DNA of 64,000 bases from Stutzerimonas azotifigens (GTDB taxonomy: Bacteria > Pseudomonadota > Gammaproteobacteria > Pseudomonadales > Pseudomonadaceae): the NCBI RefSeq assembly GCF_013522725.1, contig NZ_JAAMRF010000002.1, positions 310,001-374,000 on the forward strand, read 5' to 3'. The position numbers and the translations under genes are program-made. Below are positions 28,537 through 37,048 of the stretch, piece by piece (within the stretch, counting starts at the first letter, position 1; each line of letters starts with the position of its first letter). The notes under the pieces were generated by a model. It was not told the DNA's origin, ran no database searches, and was given only the letters and a program-made list of their open reading frames with translations.

Positions 28537-28613
28537 GCACTCATAGCTCAGCTGGATAGAGTACCCGGCTACGAACCGGGCGGTCGGAGGTTCGAATCCT
28601 CCTGAGTGCGCCA
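28537..28613 (+). tRNA. tRNA-Arg (anticodon ACG), copy 2
   Basis: Identical in all 77 bases to copy 1, including the encoded CCA. No separate promoter is evident, so it is probably cotranscribed with copy 1. Confidence 0.97.
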
Positions 28614-28617
28614 TTCG

Positions 28618-28650
28618 AAAGGGCCTGCAGCGATGCAGGCCCTTTTTCTT
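28618..28650 (+). terminator. Intrinsic terminator of the tRNA cluster
   Basis: AAGGGCCTGCA and TGCAGGCCCTT around loop GCGA, then TTTCTT. It ends the tRNA transcript just before the convergent DUF4124 gene. Confidence 0.85.
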
Positions 28651-28653
28651 TGC

Positions 28654-29145
28654 CTAGCGTTTTGTTCGTACGCAGCCGTTTTCGTCAAAGCTCACCGAGC
28701 GAGTCTTTCCCTTGCCGTCGTTGTAGCTGTAACGCGTCAGGCCGTTGCTAGTCTAGGTCTTCGTTGGCTTCCCTAGTGCGCTTTCGATATCGGCCAAGGT
28801 CATGCCTGCTTTGGCCTGCTTGCGCAGAACGGCAATACGTCGCTCCTGGCTCGTTAATTGATTGCCACAGCCATCGTCGGTCTCGCCCACTACCAATAGA
28901 GCATCGGTTCCCTTCCTGGTTGGGCGGGTAGTTGAGGAGGGCTTGGCCATGGGTACGGGTTTACCGCTGCCTGGCGTGGCGTTGAATGCCCGCTGGGTGT
29001 CGCTCTGCTGGTCTTGTGCGCAGCCGTGGCGGGTAAAGGTGACTCGACCCTCATGGTCCACGCAGCGATAGACGTTAGCGGCCGTTGCGGTCGGGCTGGC
29101 CAATATAAGGGTCAGAATCAGAGCTGGATAATGCACTGTTGTCAT
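28654..29145 (-). pseudogene. DUF4124-type exported protein interrupted by an amber codon
   Basis: From the ATG at 29145 the frame gives a signal peptide (to about residue 22) and the DUF4124 start NVYRCVDHEGRVTFTRHGCA, then SQERRIAVLRKQAKAG. At 28753-28755 it meets TAG after GKPTKT. Beyond it the same frame continues without a stop for 32 codons (TSNGLTRYSYNDGKGKTRSV, then SFDENGCVRTKR) and ends at TAG 28654-28656. That tail looks like the normal C-terminal repeat, where a Trp codon TGG is expected at the stop position. So this is a one-base nonsense mutation; a 130-residue truncated product may still be made. Confidence 0.75.
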
Positions 29146-29490
29146 CTCGCGTCCTCCTTGACGTCTCGTTTAGCCTAGCAAAAAACTTAAAGGGTGCCGT
29201 GCCCCATGTCGCTCCGGCGGCGTCGATATGTGGTTGGCATCGCGCTGCGCGCAGGAGGGATGCGTGACGATCTTGCCCTGTCGCTGCACATTCCTCATGC
29301 AAGCTCCTGTATTTAGCCGTTTTTTAGGCCCCTGCAGGTGGCTGCGATGTTATTATTGCGCCCGTCTGCCCGTCGGGCTTGTGGAATACCACCATGGACT
29401 TACCCAGTAGTCGCTCAACCTTTTTGTTTGCCTTATCTGATCTCGACTGATTGATCCCTGGCGTACTCCTCGGCCGGGGTGGAGTGCGTC
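29146..29490. other. 345-base intergenic region between DUF4124 gene and mgtE
   Basis: Carries divergent upstream regions for the leftward DUF4124 gene and the rightward mgtE. A short stem, GCCCG and CGGGC, lies near 29360-29378, and a TATTAT at 29351-29356 could be a -10 but has no convincing -35. No Mg2+ riboswitch signature was recognised and no gene is supported. Confidence 0.4.
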
Positions 29491-30933
29491 ATGAACGAAG
29501 TAGAAGCCAAAAAGCCACAGGAAAGCCTTCAGGACCGCCTGGCGCAGGTGGTCGAACTGCTGCATCGCCAGAAGCTCGTCGAAGACCTGGCCCATCGCCA
29601 GGAAGGACACAACCAAGACCTGGTCGAGGGCTTGGTGCACCGTCAGAACCTCGTCGAACTGCAGCGCAAGCTCGACGAGTTGCACCCGGCAGATGTCGCC
29701 CACATCCTTGAGGCTCTACCGCCTGAAGATCGTCTGACGATCTGGCACCTGGTGCGCTCCGAGCGCGACGGCGACATCCTTCTCGAAGTTTCCGATGCGG
29801 TCCGCGAGACCCTGATCGCCGACATGGATGATCAGGAGTTGCTCGCTGCGGCCAAGGAAATGGACGCCGACGAGCTCGCCGACTTGGCGCCCGAGCTTCC
29901 GCGCGACGTGGTCCACGAGCTGATGGAAACGCTCGATGCGCAGCAGCGCGAGCGGGTTCGTTCGGCGTTGTCCTACGAAGAGGACCAGATCGGTGCGTTG
30001 ATGGACTTCGAGATGGTCACCATCCGCGAAGACGTCAGCCTCGAAGTGGTATTGCGTTACTTGCGGCGCCTCAAGGAGCTTCCGGGTCACACCGACAAGC
30101 TGTTCGTGGTCGACTATGACGGCGTGCTCAAGGGCGTTCTGCCCATCAAGCGGCTGCTGGTCAACGATCCGGAGAAGCAGGTGGCCGAGGTCATGGCCAA
30201 CGATCCGGTGGCCTTTCATCCCGATGAAGACGCCTACGATGCCGCCCAGGCATTCGAGCGCTACGACCTCGTGTCCTCTCCGGTAGTAGACAAGAACGGC
30301 AAGCTGATAGGCCGTCTGACCATCGACGAGATGGTCGACCTCATCCGCGAAGAAAGCGAGAGCGAAGTCCTGAGCATGGCGGGTCTTCGTGAGGAAGAGG
30401 ATATCTTCGCCTCGGTCTGGAAGTCGGTCCGCAACCGCTGGGCATGGCTGGCGATCAACTTGGTCACGGCCTTCCTTGCCTCGCGGGTGATCGGCCTGTT
30501 CGAAGGGTCGATCGAGAAGCTGGTCGCCTTGGCCGCGCTGATGCCGATCGTCGCGGGCATTGGCGGAAACTCCGGCAATCAGACCATCACCATGATCGTC
30601 CGGGCGATGGCGCTGGGGCAGGTCAGCATCGGTAATACCGCCCGCTTGCTGCGCAAGGAACTGGGCGTTTCGCTGGTCAACGGCCTAGTCTGGGGCGGGG
30701 TGATCGGCGCCGTGGCCCAGGCGCTTTATGGCTCATGGTCACTGGGAGTGGTGATGACCGCGGCAATGACCTTGAACTTGCTGCTGGCGGCGCTGATGGG
30801 GGTGCTGATTCCCATGACCCTGGCGCGTCTCGGTCGCGATCCTGCGATGGGCGCCAGCGTGATGATCACCGCCATGACCGATAGCGGCGGTTTTTTCATC
30901 TTCCTCGGGCTTGCCACGCTATTTTTGCTATGA
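29491..30933 (+). CDS. mgtE: Magnesium transporter MgtE
   Basis: 480 residues from ATG 29491 (a GTG 12 bases earlier is weaker). Domain order is that of MgtE: N-terminal superhelical domain (LHPADVAHILEALPPEDR), two CBS domains (about residues 190-315) that sense cytosolic Mg2+, and a C-terminal five-helix membrane domain with PIVAGIGGNSGNQT and AMTDSGGFFIFLGLA lining the ion path. The N-terminus has an unusual repeat of HRQ-containing segments (LLHRQKLVEDLAHRQ, LVHRQNLVE) before the canonical domain. Single gene. Confidence 0.94.
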   Translation: MNEVEAKKPQESLQDRLAQVVELLHRQKLVEDLAHRQEGHNQDLVEGLVHRQNLVELQRKLDELHPADVAHILEALPPEDRLTIWHLVRSERDGDILLEVSDAVRETLIADMDDQELLAAAKEMDADELADLAPELPRDVVHELMETLDAQQRERVRSALSYEEDQIGALMDFEMVTIREDVSLEVVLRYLRRLKELPGHTDKLFVVDYDGVLKGVLPIKRLLVNDPEKQVAEVMANDPVAFHPDEDAYDAAQAFERYDLVSSPVVDKNGKLIGRLTIDEMVDLIREESESEVLSMAGLREEEDIFASVWKSVRNRWAWLAINLVTAFLASRVIGLFEGSIEKLVALAALMPIVAGIGGNSGNQTITMIVRAMALGQVSIGNTARLLRKELGVSLVNGLVWGGVIGAVAQALYGSWSLGVVMTAAMTLNLLLAALMGVLIPMTLARLGRDPAMGASVMITAMTDSGGFFIFLGLATLFLL

Positions 30934-31077
30934 ATGGGGCGGGCGGATCCGGCAATCGGGTTTGCCTCGCTCAGGCCTTCGGGCTAATGTTCGTCAGCTT
31001 CGCTCATGGCTCAGCCTCTCTGAGTCCTTCGCTCGAATAAAAGAAGCGGCCTCGAGTCGCACTTGGAAGGAACTCCC

Positions 31078-31323
31078 ATGACCTCCAGTCAACTGTTGCT
31101 CGAGGGCGTCGAGCTCATGCTGTTCGGCATGGGATTCGTCTTCGTCTTTCTGCTCGTGCTGATCGCCTCGATTCGCGTCATGTCTTACGTCATTGCTCAC
31201 TTCGCCACTGCGCCGGCCGCCCAGCCTGTCGCTGCGGGGCCGGGGTCTGCTGCCGACATCGACGCCGATACGCTCGCCGCTATCCGGGGCGCCATTCAAC
31301 AACACCGAGCCCGCCGCGGCTGA
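31078..31323 (+). CDS. oadG: Oxaloacetate decarboxylase gamma subunit (OadG)
   Basis: 81 residues: one N-terminal membrane helix (about residues 9-33, LMLFGMGFVFVFLLVLIA) and a polar C-terminal tail rich in Ala and Pro. This is the usual form of OadG, which holds the alpha and beta subunits together and may bind zinc through its tail. The ATG at 31078 follows TGGAAGGAA. The alpha subunit gene starts 21 bases on. Confidence 0.88.
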   Translation: MTSSQLLLEGVELMLFGMGFVFVFLLVLIASIRVMSYVIAHFATAPAAQPVAAGPGSAADIDADTLAAIRGAIQQHRARRG

Positions 31324-31344
31324 TTCAGGAAGGGAGTTTCCCGC

Positions 31345-33126
31345 ATGATCTCTGCTAAACGACCGCTCGGTATCACCGATGTGGTGTTGCGCGACGCCCA
31401 TCAGTCCATTCTTGCGACCCGGGTTCGCCTCGAGGATATGCTGCCGATCGCGCCCAAACTCGATCAGGTCGGCTTCTGGTCGGTAGAATCCTGGGGCGGT
31501 GCGACCTTCGACGCCTGCATTCGCTATCTGGGCGAAGATCCGTGGGAGCGTATCCGGGAACTGAAGAAGGCGATGCCCAATACGAGGCAGCAGATGTTGC
31601 TGCGGGGCCAGAACCTTTTGGGTTATCGCCACTATGCCGACGACGTGGTGGAGCGTTTCGTCGAGCGCGCGGCGGTCAACGGTGTCGATGTGTTTCGCGT
31701 TTTCGACGCGATGAATGATCCGCGCAACCTGAAGACGGCGCTCGAGGCGGTACGTGCCCAGGGCAAGCATGCCCAGGGGACTATTTCCTACACCACCAGC
31801 CCGGTGCATACCCTGCAGATGTGGATAGACCTGGCCAAGCAGATCGAGGACATGGGCGCGGACTCGATCGCGATCAAGGACATGGCGGGAATCCTGACGC
31901 CGTATACCGCTTTCGACCTTGTCTCGCAGCTGAAGGCAAGCCTGTCTATCCCGATCCACATGCAATGCCATGCCACCGCAGGGCTGTCTACCGCAGCGAT
32001 CCTGAAGGCCGCCGAGGCTGGGATCGACAACATCGACAGCGCCATCTCGTCGCTGTCGATGACCTACGGTCATTCACCGACCGAATCGGTGGTGGCGATC
32101 TTTCAAGGGACCGACCGAGATACCGGCCTTGATCTGGCTCTGCTCGAAGAGATCGCCGCGTACTTCAGAGAGGTGCGCAAGAAGTACGCGAAATTCGAGG
32201 GCAACCTCAGGGGCGTCGATTCAAGGATTCTGGTCGCACAAGTGCCTGGCGGCATGCTGACGAACATGGAAAGCCAGCTCAAGGAGCAAGGTGCCCTCGA
32301 CAAGTTCGACCAGGTGCTGGCCGAAATTCCTCGCGTTCGAGAAGACTTGGGTTTCATCCCACTGGTCACGCCAACTTCTCAGATTGTGGGCACCCAGTCG
32401 GTGATCAACATCCTCACCGGTGAGCGGTACAAGTCGATCACCAAGGAAACCGCCGGCATCCTCAAGGGCGAATACGGCAGTGCCCCGGCGCCTTTCAATG
32501 CCGAGCTGCAGGCGCGCGTGCTCGATGGCGCGCAGGCTATCGTTTGCCGTCCGGCCGATCTGCTCGAGCCGGAAATGGACAGGCTTACGGCAGAGCTTAG
32601 GGGGCTGGCCAAGGAGAAGGGCTTCTCCCTGGCCGAAGACGAGGTCGACGATGTCCTGACGTATGCACTCTTTCCACAGATCGGCCTGAAGTTCCTGGAA
32701 AATCGCGGTGATCCGACGGTCTTCGAGCCCGCGCCGACCGGCAAGGAGCCTTTAGCGCGCGAACCTGGCAAGCCGGAGGTGTATACCGTCGAGGTCAGCG
32801 GCAAGTCGTTCGTGGTTCAGGTCAGCGAAGGCGGCGAGATAGAAGGCATCAAGTCGCTGTCGGCTCCGCCCAGCGGGAATGAATCATTGGCAGCTGCGCC
32901 GCTTCCGGTTGGTGGCGAGCCTCAGTCGGCGCCTTTGGCAGGCAATATCTTCAAGGTGCTGGTGCAGCCAGGCCAAGCGGTGAACGAAGGCGATGTCATC
33001 ATCATCCTCGAAGCGATGAAGATGGAAACCGAAATTCGCGCGACCCGGGGCGGTACGATCGGCAGCGTGAACGTCAAGGTGGGCGATTCGGTGGCGGTTG
33101 GCGATAGCCTGCTGACCATCGGTTAA
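31345..33126 (+). CDS. oadA: Oxaloacetate decarboxylase alpha subunit, biotin-carrying
   Basis: 593 residues. The N-terminal carboxyltransferase domain starts [16 protein letters not shown] and has [12 protein letters not shown] with zinc-ligand histidine; the C-terminus is a biotinyl domain with the biotin lysine in EAMKMET (Lys559), joined by a Pro/Ala-rich linker. It moves CO2 from oxaloacetate (or pyruvate-linked chemistry) to biotin for the Na+-pumping beta subunit. The pattern with oadG and oadB decides it against a pyruvate carboxylase subunit. Confidence 0.94.
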   Translation: MISAKRPLGITDVVLRDAHQSILATRVRLEDMLPIAPKLDQVGFWSVESWGGATFDACIRYLGEDPWERIRELKKAMPNTRQQMLLRGQNLLGYRHYADDVVERFVERAAVNGVDVFRVFDAMNDPRNLKTALEAVRAQGKHAQGTISYTTSPVHTLQMWIDLAKQIEDMGADSIAIKDMAGILTPYTAFDLVSQLKASLSIPIHMQCHATAGLSTAAILKAAEAGIDNIDSAISSLSMTYGHSPTESVVAIFQGTDRDTGLDLALLEEIAAYFREVRKKYAKFEGNLRGVDSRILVAQVPGGMLTNMESQLKEQGALDKFDQVLAEIPRVREDLGFIPLVTPTSQIVGTQSVINILTGERYKSITKETAGILKGEYGSAPAPFNAELQARVLDGAQAIVCRPADLLEPEMDRLTAELRGLAKEKGFSLAEDEVDDVLTYALFPQIGLKFLENRGDPTVFEPAPTGKEPLAREPGKPEVYTVEVSGKSFVVQVSEGGEIEGIKSLSAPPSGNESLAAAPLPVGGEPQSAPLAGNIFKVLVQPGQAVNEGDVIIILEAMKMETEIRATRGGTIGSVNVKVGDSVAVGDSLLTIG

Positions 33127-33137
33127 GGGGCAACTTC

Positions 33138-34274
33138 ATGGAAAAGCTGCTCAAGCTTTGGCACAGCACCGGCCTTTATCATCTGGAGCCCGGTCAGGCG
33201 CTGATGATCGCCGTGTGCCTGGCGCTCATCTATCTCGCCATTCGTAAAGGGTTCGAGCCTCTGTTGCTGATCCCGATCGGCTTCGGTGGCCTTTTGGCCA
33301 ACATACCTCTGGCGAACATGGGGGAGGGCGGTGGAATCCTTCATCTGTTCTATGAGGTGGGACTACCCACCAGCGTATTTCCGCTACTGATCTTCATGGG
33401 TGTAGGGGCGATGACCGATTTCGGTCCCATGCTCGCCAATCCCAAGACGCTGTTACTCGGGGCGGCCGCTCAGTTCGGTATTTTCGCGACGCTGCTCGGT
33501 GCGTTGGCGCTGACCGCTGCCGGAATACCGGGAATGGAGTTCACGCTTCGTGAAGCGGCGTCGGTTGCGATCATTGGCGGGGCGGATGGCCCGACCTCGA
33601 TCTTCGTGACCTCAAAGCTGGCGCCCGACCTGCTCGGGCCGATTGCCGTGGCGGCCTATTCCTATATGGCACTGGTACCGCTCATTCAGCCGCCTATCAT
33701 GCGTGCGCTGACCACCAAGGCCGAGCGGGCGATCGTCATGCAGCAGCTTCGACCAGTCAGTCAGGCGGAAAAGATCGTGTTTCCTCTGGTGTTGTGCCTG
33801 CTCGTGGGCTTGCTGCTGCCGGATGCCGCGCCTCTGGTCGGCATGTTCGCGTTCGGCAATTTGTTGCGCGAATGCGGTGTCGTCGAGCGCCTGGCCGATA
33901 CGTCGCGCAATGCGCTGATCAACATCGTCACCATAGGACTTGGCTTGACGGTCGGCTCTAAGTTATCTGCCGAGGCCTTTCTGCAATTGAAGACGCTAGG
34001 GATTCTGCTGCTCGGGATGGTGGCCTTCTGTGGCGGTACGGCGGCTGGGGTATTGATGGCAAAGGTGATGAATCTGTTCAGCACCAATAAGATCAATCCT
34101 TTGATCGGTTCGGCTGGCGTGTCGGCCGTGCCCATGGCGGCGCGCGTGTCGAACAAGGTAGGGCTGGAGGCCAATCCTCACAACTTCCTGCTGATGCATG
34201 CCATGGGGCCCAATGTGGCGGGCGTGCTTGGCTCTGCGGTGGCGGCGGGGGTGCTATTGAGCTTTGTGAGCTAA
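33138..34274 (+). CDS. oadB: Sodium-pumping oxaloacetate decarboxylase beta subunit
   Basis: 378 residues, an inner-membrane protein with about nine hydrophobic segments. It decarboxylates carboxybiotin and pumps Na+ outward. Family blocks are [28 protein letters not shown] and [13 protein letters not shown], with a conserved Asp in GGADGPTS involved in Na+ transport. It starts 11 bases after oadA and a strong terminator follows, so oadGAB is a complete operon. Confidence 0.94.
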   Translation: MEKLLKLWHSTGLYHLEPGQALMIAVCLALIYLAIRKGFEPLLLIPIGFGGLLANIPLANMGEGGGILHLFYEVGLPTSVFPLLIFMGVGAMTDFGPMLANPKTLLLGAAAQFGIFATLLGALALTAAGIPGMEFTLREAASVAIIGGADGPTSIFVTSKLAPDLLGPIAVAAYSYMALVPLIQPPIMRALTTKAERAIVMQQLRPVSQAEKIVFPLVLCLLVGLLLPDAAPLVGMFAFGNLLRECGVVERLADTSRNALINIVTIGLGLTVGSKLSAEAFLQLKTLGILLLGMVAFCGGTAAGVLMAKVMNLFSTNKINPLIGSAGVSAVPMAARVSNKVGLEANPHNFLLMHAMGPNVAGVLGSAVAAGVLLSFVS

Positions 34275-34306
34275 AGGGATAGCGGTGGCGCCTGATGGCG
34301 CTGCGC

Positions 34307-34336
34307 AAAAAAGCCGGCTACGAAGCCGGCTTTTTT
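34307..34336. terminator. Bidirectional terminator between oadB and amrZ
   Basis: AAAAAAGCCGGCT, loop ACGA, AGCCGGC then TTTTTT; usable by the rightward oad operon and the leftward amrZ gene. Confidence 0.9.
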
Positions 34337-34349
34337 ATCTAACCGATGC

Positions 34350-34676
34350 TCAGCTTTCTGCAGAAGCCATCTCTGCGTCGTGCGCGATCAGGGCAACCAA
34401 TGCGTTTTGCTGTCGGCGGGTAAGCTGACGGAAACGCTGCAGTAGCTCTCGCTCATGCAGCGACAACTCCGGGCTATCCAGGCGCAAGCTCAGCTCGTCG
34501 TCCAGTACGCCTTCCTGGAAAAGTGTCTGCTCCAGGCGAGCAATAATTTCAGAGTTCATGCTGCGATGATGGTTGCGCGCGACTTCCGCAATACGTTCGC
34601 GCATGCCGTCAGGTAGCCGGACCACAAACTTGTCAGCCGTACGGCTGGAATAAACTGCCTGTTTCATAGGGCGCAT
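34350..34676 (-). CDS. amrZ: Ribbon-helix-helix regulator AmrZ
   Basis: 108 residues. Arc-type DNA-binding N-terminus ([23 protein letters not shown], shown in part) and [13 protein letters not shown], with the C-terminal tetramerisation part [19 protein letters not shown], as in AmrZ/AlgZ of pseudomonads, which controls alginate, motility and c-di-GMP genes and represses its own promoter. The ATG at 34676 gives the family N-terminus MRPMKQ; upstream codons are unrelated. A perfect 10-base palindrome lies just before the start. Confidence 0.9.
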   Translation of the reverse strand: MRPMKQAVYSSRTADKFVVRLPDGMRERIAEVARNHHRSMNSEIIARLEQTLFQEGVLDDELSLRLDSPELSLHERELLQRFRQLTRRQQNALVALIAHDAEMASAES

Positions 34677-34679
34677 ACT

Positions 34680-34689
34680 TAACCGGTTA
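34680..34689. promoter_or_regulatory. Palindrome TAACCGGTTA at the amrZ start
   Basis: A perfect 10-base palindrome 3 bases upstream of the amrZ ATG, overlapping where a ribosome-binding site should be (none is obvious). Could be an operator for AmrZ itself or another regulator. Confidence 0.3.
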
Positions 34690-34935
34690 GTCAGAAGGGG
34701 CGATGCTGGCTTAGTGCTGCATTTGTCACGTGTCTGACAATCATTTGCACTCGCCGTTCCGTGCGGCCACGCAAATAACGCACAGCGCAAAACAATCCGC
34801 TGGCGTCAATTGTGCGTCAAATACTGCGAGAGTAAAGGCTTTTTGCTATTACCCGCATTTGCCTGTGAACCGATTGGCATTCAAGGGCGCGAAAGAACTA
34901 TGCGATAACGCCTCCTGACTCGTCCTGGCTGAATC

Positions 34936-35118
34936 TCAGCGCAGGACTGGGTCGAACTTGATACGACGTCCTAGAACCATCGAGACGAAGGAAAGGATTC
35001 CGAACAGCCCGAGCCCGAATTTGACGAAGCCAGACCACGCTGCCTGCTCGGGGCCGACAAGCGTTAGAGCGGCGCAGGCGATCGTGAGAACGAGAAAGCT
35101 GAAACCGAGTCGTGACAT
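34936..35118 (-). CDS. Small inner-membrane protein, unknown function
   Basis: 60 residues with two hydrophobic segments (about residues 5-22 and 32-48) and a basic C-terminus (LGRRIKFDPVLR). AAAAGGAGA lies about 6 bases before the ATG at 35118, a strong ribosome-binding site. No family recognised with confidence; it looks like the small hydrophobic proteins often found beside amrZ in pseudomonads. Confidence 0.7.
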   Translation of the reverse strand: MSRLGFSFLVLTIACAALTLVGPEQAAWSGFVKFGLGLFGILSFVSMVLGRRIKFDPVLR

Positions 35119-35166
35119 TTGAAGTCTCCTTTTCGAATGCTTGGTGCTGATAGCAGTGGGATGCGG

Positions 35167-35376
35167 TTAGAAGACCCAGCGCTGGGTTTGGGCCGGCCGG
35201 GATATCTCGGCTTCACTTGTTGTCAGTATCTGGGCGCGGGACTTCTGAACGGCCCGCTCTACTATCTGGTGAGAGGTTCCCTGCACACCCTTGGGGAGCT
35301 GGTCTGGCGTTGGCGCATGGAAGACGGCTGCGGCCGTTAGAAAAACTGCTCCGAAAATATACGGTGAACTCAGCAT
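35167..35376 (-). CDS. Small putative secreted protein, unknown
   Basis: 69 residues. Hydrophobic N-terminus (about residues 5-20) ending near FHA resembles a signal peptide; the remainder is polar with no recognised motif. GGAG lies 6-7 bases before the ATG at 35376. It lies upstream of and in the same direction as the small membrane protein gene, 48 bases away, so they may be cotranscribed. A spurious frame cannot be excluded. Confidence 0.45.
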   Translation of the reverse strand: MLSSPYIFGAVFLTAAAVFHAPTPDQLPKGVQGTSHQIVERAVQKSRAQILTTSEAEISRPAQTQRWVF

Positions 35377-35399
35377 GGGCGTCTCCGTCGCTCAAAGTT

Positions 35400-35541
35400 G
35401 CAATACAGGGAGTATTGCAGGCTGCATGCCAGATCTACTTCTTTAGAAATTCCTTATTTATCAATATGTTATGTGTAATGCACGCGCTGAGAGTATTGCG
35501 GTTTGCATGACCGCCTGATTGGGGTCATGCATTTTGCAATA
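35400..35541. repeat. Cluster of three TATTGC-N4-TGCATG motifs, two direct and one inverted
   Basis: Copy A, 35413-35430: TATTGC, AGGC, TGCATGCC. Copy B, 35494-35512: TATTGC, GGTT, TGCATGACC. Copy C, on the minus strand, 35523-35541: TATTGC, AAAA, TGCATGACC. B and C form a nested palindrome with a 10-base centre (35513-35522). An extra half site GCAATAC at 35400-35406 makes a stem-loop with copy A. The stretch is AT-richer than the surroundings and sits between a small gene and tRNA-Arg(CCT). Meaning unknown. Confidence 0.7.
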
Positions 35542-35581
35542 AGGGACAAGACCGATGTCTTCGGGAAGGCGAGGGGGAGGG

Positions 35582-35610
35582 CTGACAAAAAAAGGCGGGG
35601 CCGTTAACAT
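35582..35610 (+). promoter_or_regulatory. Sigma-70 promoter of tRNA-Arg(CCT)
   Basis: CTGACA (35582-35587), 17-base spacer, TAACAT (35605-35610), GC-rich discriminator GCCCGCCGCG and the tRNA 14 bases later. Confidence 0.65.
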
Positions 35611-35624
35611 GCCCGCCGCGTCAT

Positions 35625-35701
35625 GTCCCAGTAGCTCAATTGGATAGAGCATCCCCCTCCTAAGGGGAAGGTTGGAGGTTCGACCCCTCTCTGGGACACC
35701 A
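35625..35701 (+). tRNA. tRNA-Arg (anticodon CCT)
   Basis: 77 bases. Acceptor GTCCCAG pairs with CTGGGAC; anticodon stem TCCCC/GGGGA closes loop CTCCTAA (CCT, codon AGG); T-loop GGTTCGACCCC; encoded CCA. Confidence 0.96.
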
Positions 35702-35706
35702 GTTCG

Positions 35707-35731
35707 AAAAAGCCCGCATCAGCGGGCTTTT
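35707..35731. terminator. Terminator of tRNA-Arg(CCT), also usable by ycgR
   Basis: AAAAAGCCCGC, loop ATCA, GCGGGCTTTT. It follows the tRNA directly and, read leftward, has AAAA-derived U residues at the end of the ycgR transcript. Confidence 0.8.
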
Positions 35732-35741
35732 CGTTGTAGGG

Positions 35742-36473
35742 CTAGAAGTCGTCCTGTCGAGCTTCACGTTGCAGCTGATTGACCAGTCGCTCAACCTGCC
35801 GTTGAAGCAGCCCGCTCATGCGATGGAAGCGTACGCCGCACAGGGTGATGGACTGCTTTTCGTCGAAGTACACGTGACGCACTTCGATCGCCGTTTCCAT
35901 TCTCCCGATCGGCAACTGTGCAGACAGGCTCTCGTAGACCTCGCCGGTCTGTAGGTAGCTGTAATCGCCTTTTATGCAAAGGCGGCAACCCGTAGCTGAA
36001 ATATCCAGGATTCGGCACTGGAGGCTACCTTTCAGGCTTTTTCCTGACAAAACGCCGCTCACCGGTTGCCCTTTCAGGATCGCTCGATAGGCGTTGCGTC
36101 GCTGGTGATAGATCGCTTTCTGAGGGATAGGACTCCAGAAGCAGCGTGCCCCCGTCAATTCGCCGACCCGTGTGGGTTGATCGTTTTCCCAGGCTATTCG
36201 GGCCCCCTCGTAATAGCCTTCGATCTCGAACGCTTCGCCATTGGTCATGAAGCGCTCGCCATCGTTGGGGATCAGCTCATCCAGAGCGATCCAGCCGCTC
36301 TCTCGGTTGAGCTCGACAAGGAACGTTTGAAAGCACTGACTACGCTCCTTGAAGCGCATGATCAAAGGAATGCGGTTATCTTTGAGCACCTTGAGATTGG
36401 CGCAGATCTCCACTGGGGCCTTTAGCACGCGCGGCGGCTGTGGGCCTTTTTCATCGGCAAAGGGGTTGGACAC
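35742..36473 (-). CDS. ycgR: Flagellar brake protein YcgR (PilZ domain)
   Basis: 243 residues. The N-terminal YcgR domain (about residues 20-115) is followed by a PilZ domain with the c-di-GMP-binding RXXXR in HQRRNAYR and DISATGCRL. When c-di-GMP binds, YcgR slows the flagellar motor. The start is the GTG at 36473 (VSNPFADEKG); GGAG lies upstream. It lies 67 bases after flgN, so may share the flgM-flgN transcript, which fits a motility role. Confidence 0.87.
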   Translation of the reverse strand: MSNPFADEKGPQPPRVLKAPVEICANLKVLKDNRIPLIMRFKERSQCFQTFLVELNRESGWIALDELIPNDGERFMTNGEAFEIEGYYEGARIAWENDQPTRVGELTGARCFWSPIPQKAIYHQRRNAYRAILKGQPVSGVLSGKSLKGSLQCRILDISATGCRLCIKGDYSYLQTGEVYESLSAQLPIGRMETAIEVRHVYFDEKQSITLCGVRFHRMSGLLQRQVERLVNQLQREARQDDF

Positions 36474-36540
36474 GTTTCTGGCTCTCCGACGCTAACGCGA
36501 CGCGCAAGCATAATGTCATATCGCCAGCATGTCCTGACGT

Positions 36541-37008
36541 TTATGCCTGACTTAGGGGACGCTGATAAGCGCTCTTCGAAGCGCTGCCACGGCTATCGTA
36601 AAGGCCGGGCGCCTCGTTACCCCGGAGGATTCCAAGCATTCCTTTGACCGCTGTCTGGTTGGCTCGAATCAGCCTGCCGTTGCGCAAGTTGGCGCGTTGG
36701 CACTCATCGAGGATCTGGCTGAGCTCGTCGGACTTCGCCAGGATTTCGTCGCGCAGTCCTGATGCCGACACCAGGCTTTCAAGCCCTGCACGGCTGCTGG
36801 GCAGATTCTGGGACGAAAGCAACTTGTTCCGTTGTGCGCCGTGTTGCCCTAGCAAGGCGAGCAGAGGTTGCTTGCCAGCCAGTATTCCTTCTAGCGCCAC
36901 GAGATCGCGCTCGCCGAGGAATCGAAATTCTTCATCGGTGAGTTCGCACAGCTGGCGAGCCATTGCGATGTCGCCGGTGAGTTGTTCAAGCAGCGCGGTA
37001 TCCTGCAT
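36541..37008 (-). CDS. flgN: FlgN flagellar export chaperone
   Basis: 155 residues, mostly helical and polar. FlgN-type proteins guard the hook-associated proteins FlgK and FlgL in the cytosol before secretion. Evidence is size, helical heptad-like composition (LLEQLTGDIAMARQLCELTD) and position just after flgM, as in other pseudomonads. Both clients are encoded 11-14 kb away in this window. Confidence 0.85.
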   Translation of the reverse strand: MQDTALLEQLTGDIAMARQLCELTDEEFRFLGERDLVALEGILAGKQPLLALLGQHGAQRNKLLSSQNLPSSRAGLESLVSASGLRDEILAKSDELSQILDECQRANLRNGRLIRANQTAVKGMLGILRGNEAPGLYDSRGSASKSAYQRPLSQA

Positions 37009-37048
37009 ATCGACCTCTATATCAGGCGCGCAGCTCTATGGCGCGCCG

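Noticed and set aside
34730-34918. 62-codon plus-strand frame upstream of amrZ
   Set aside because: No ribosome-binding site or family, low-complexity appearance; likely part of the amrZ promoter region.
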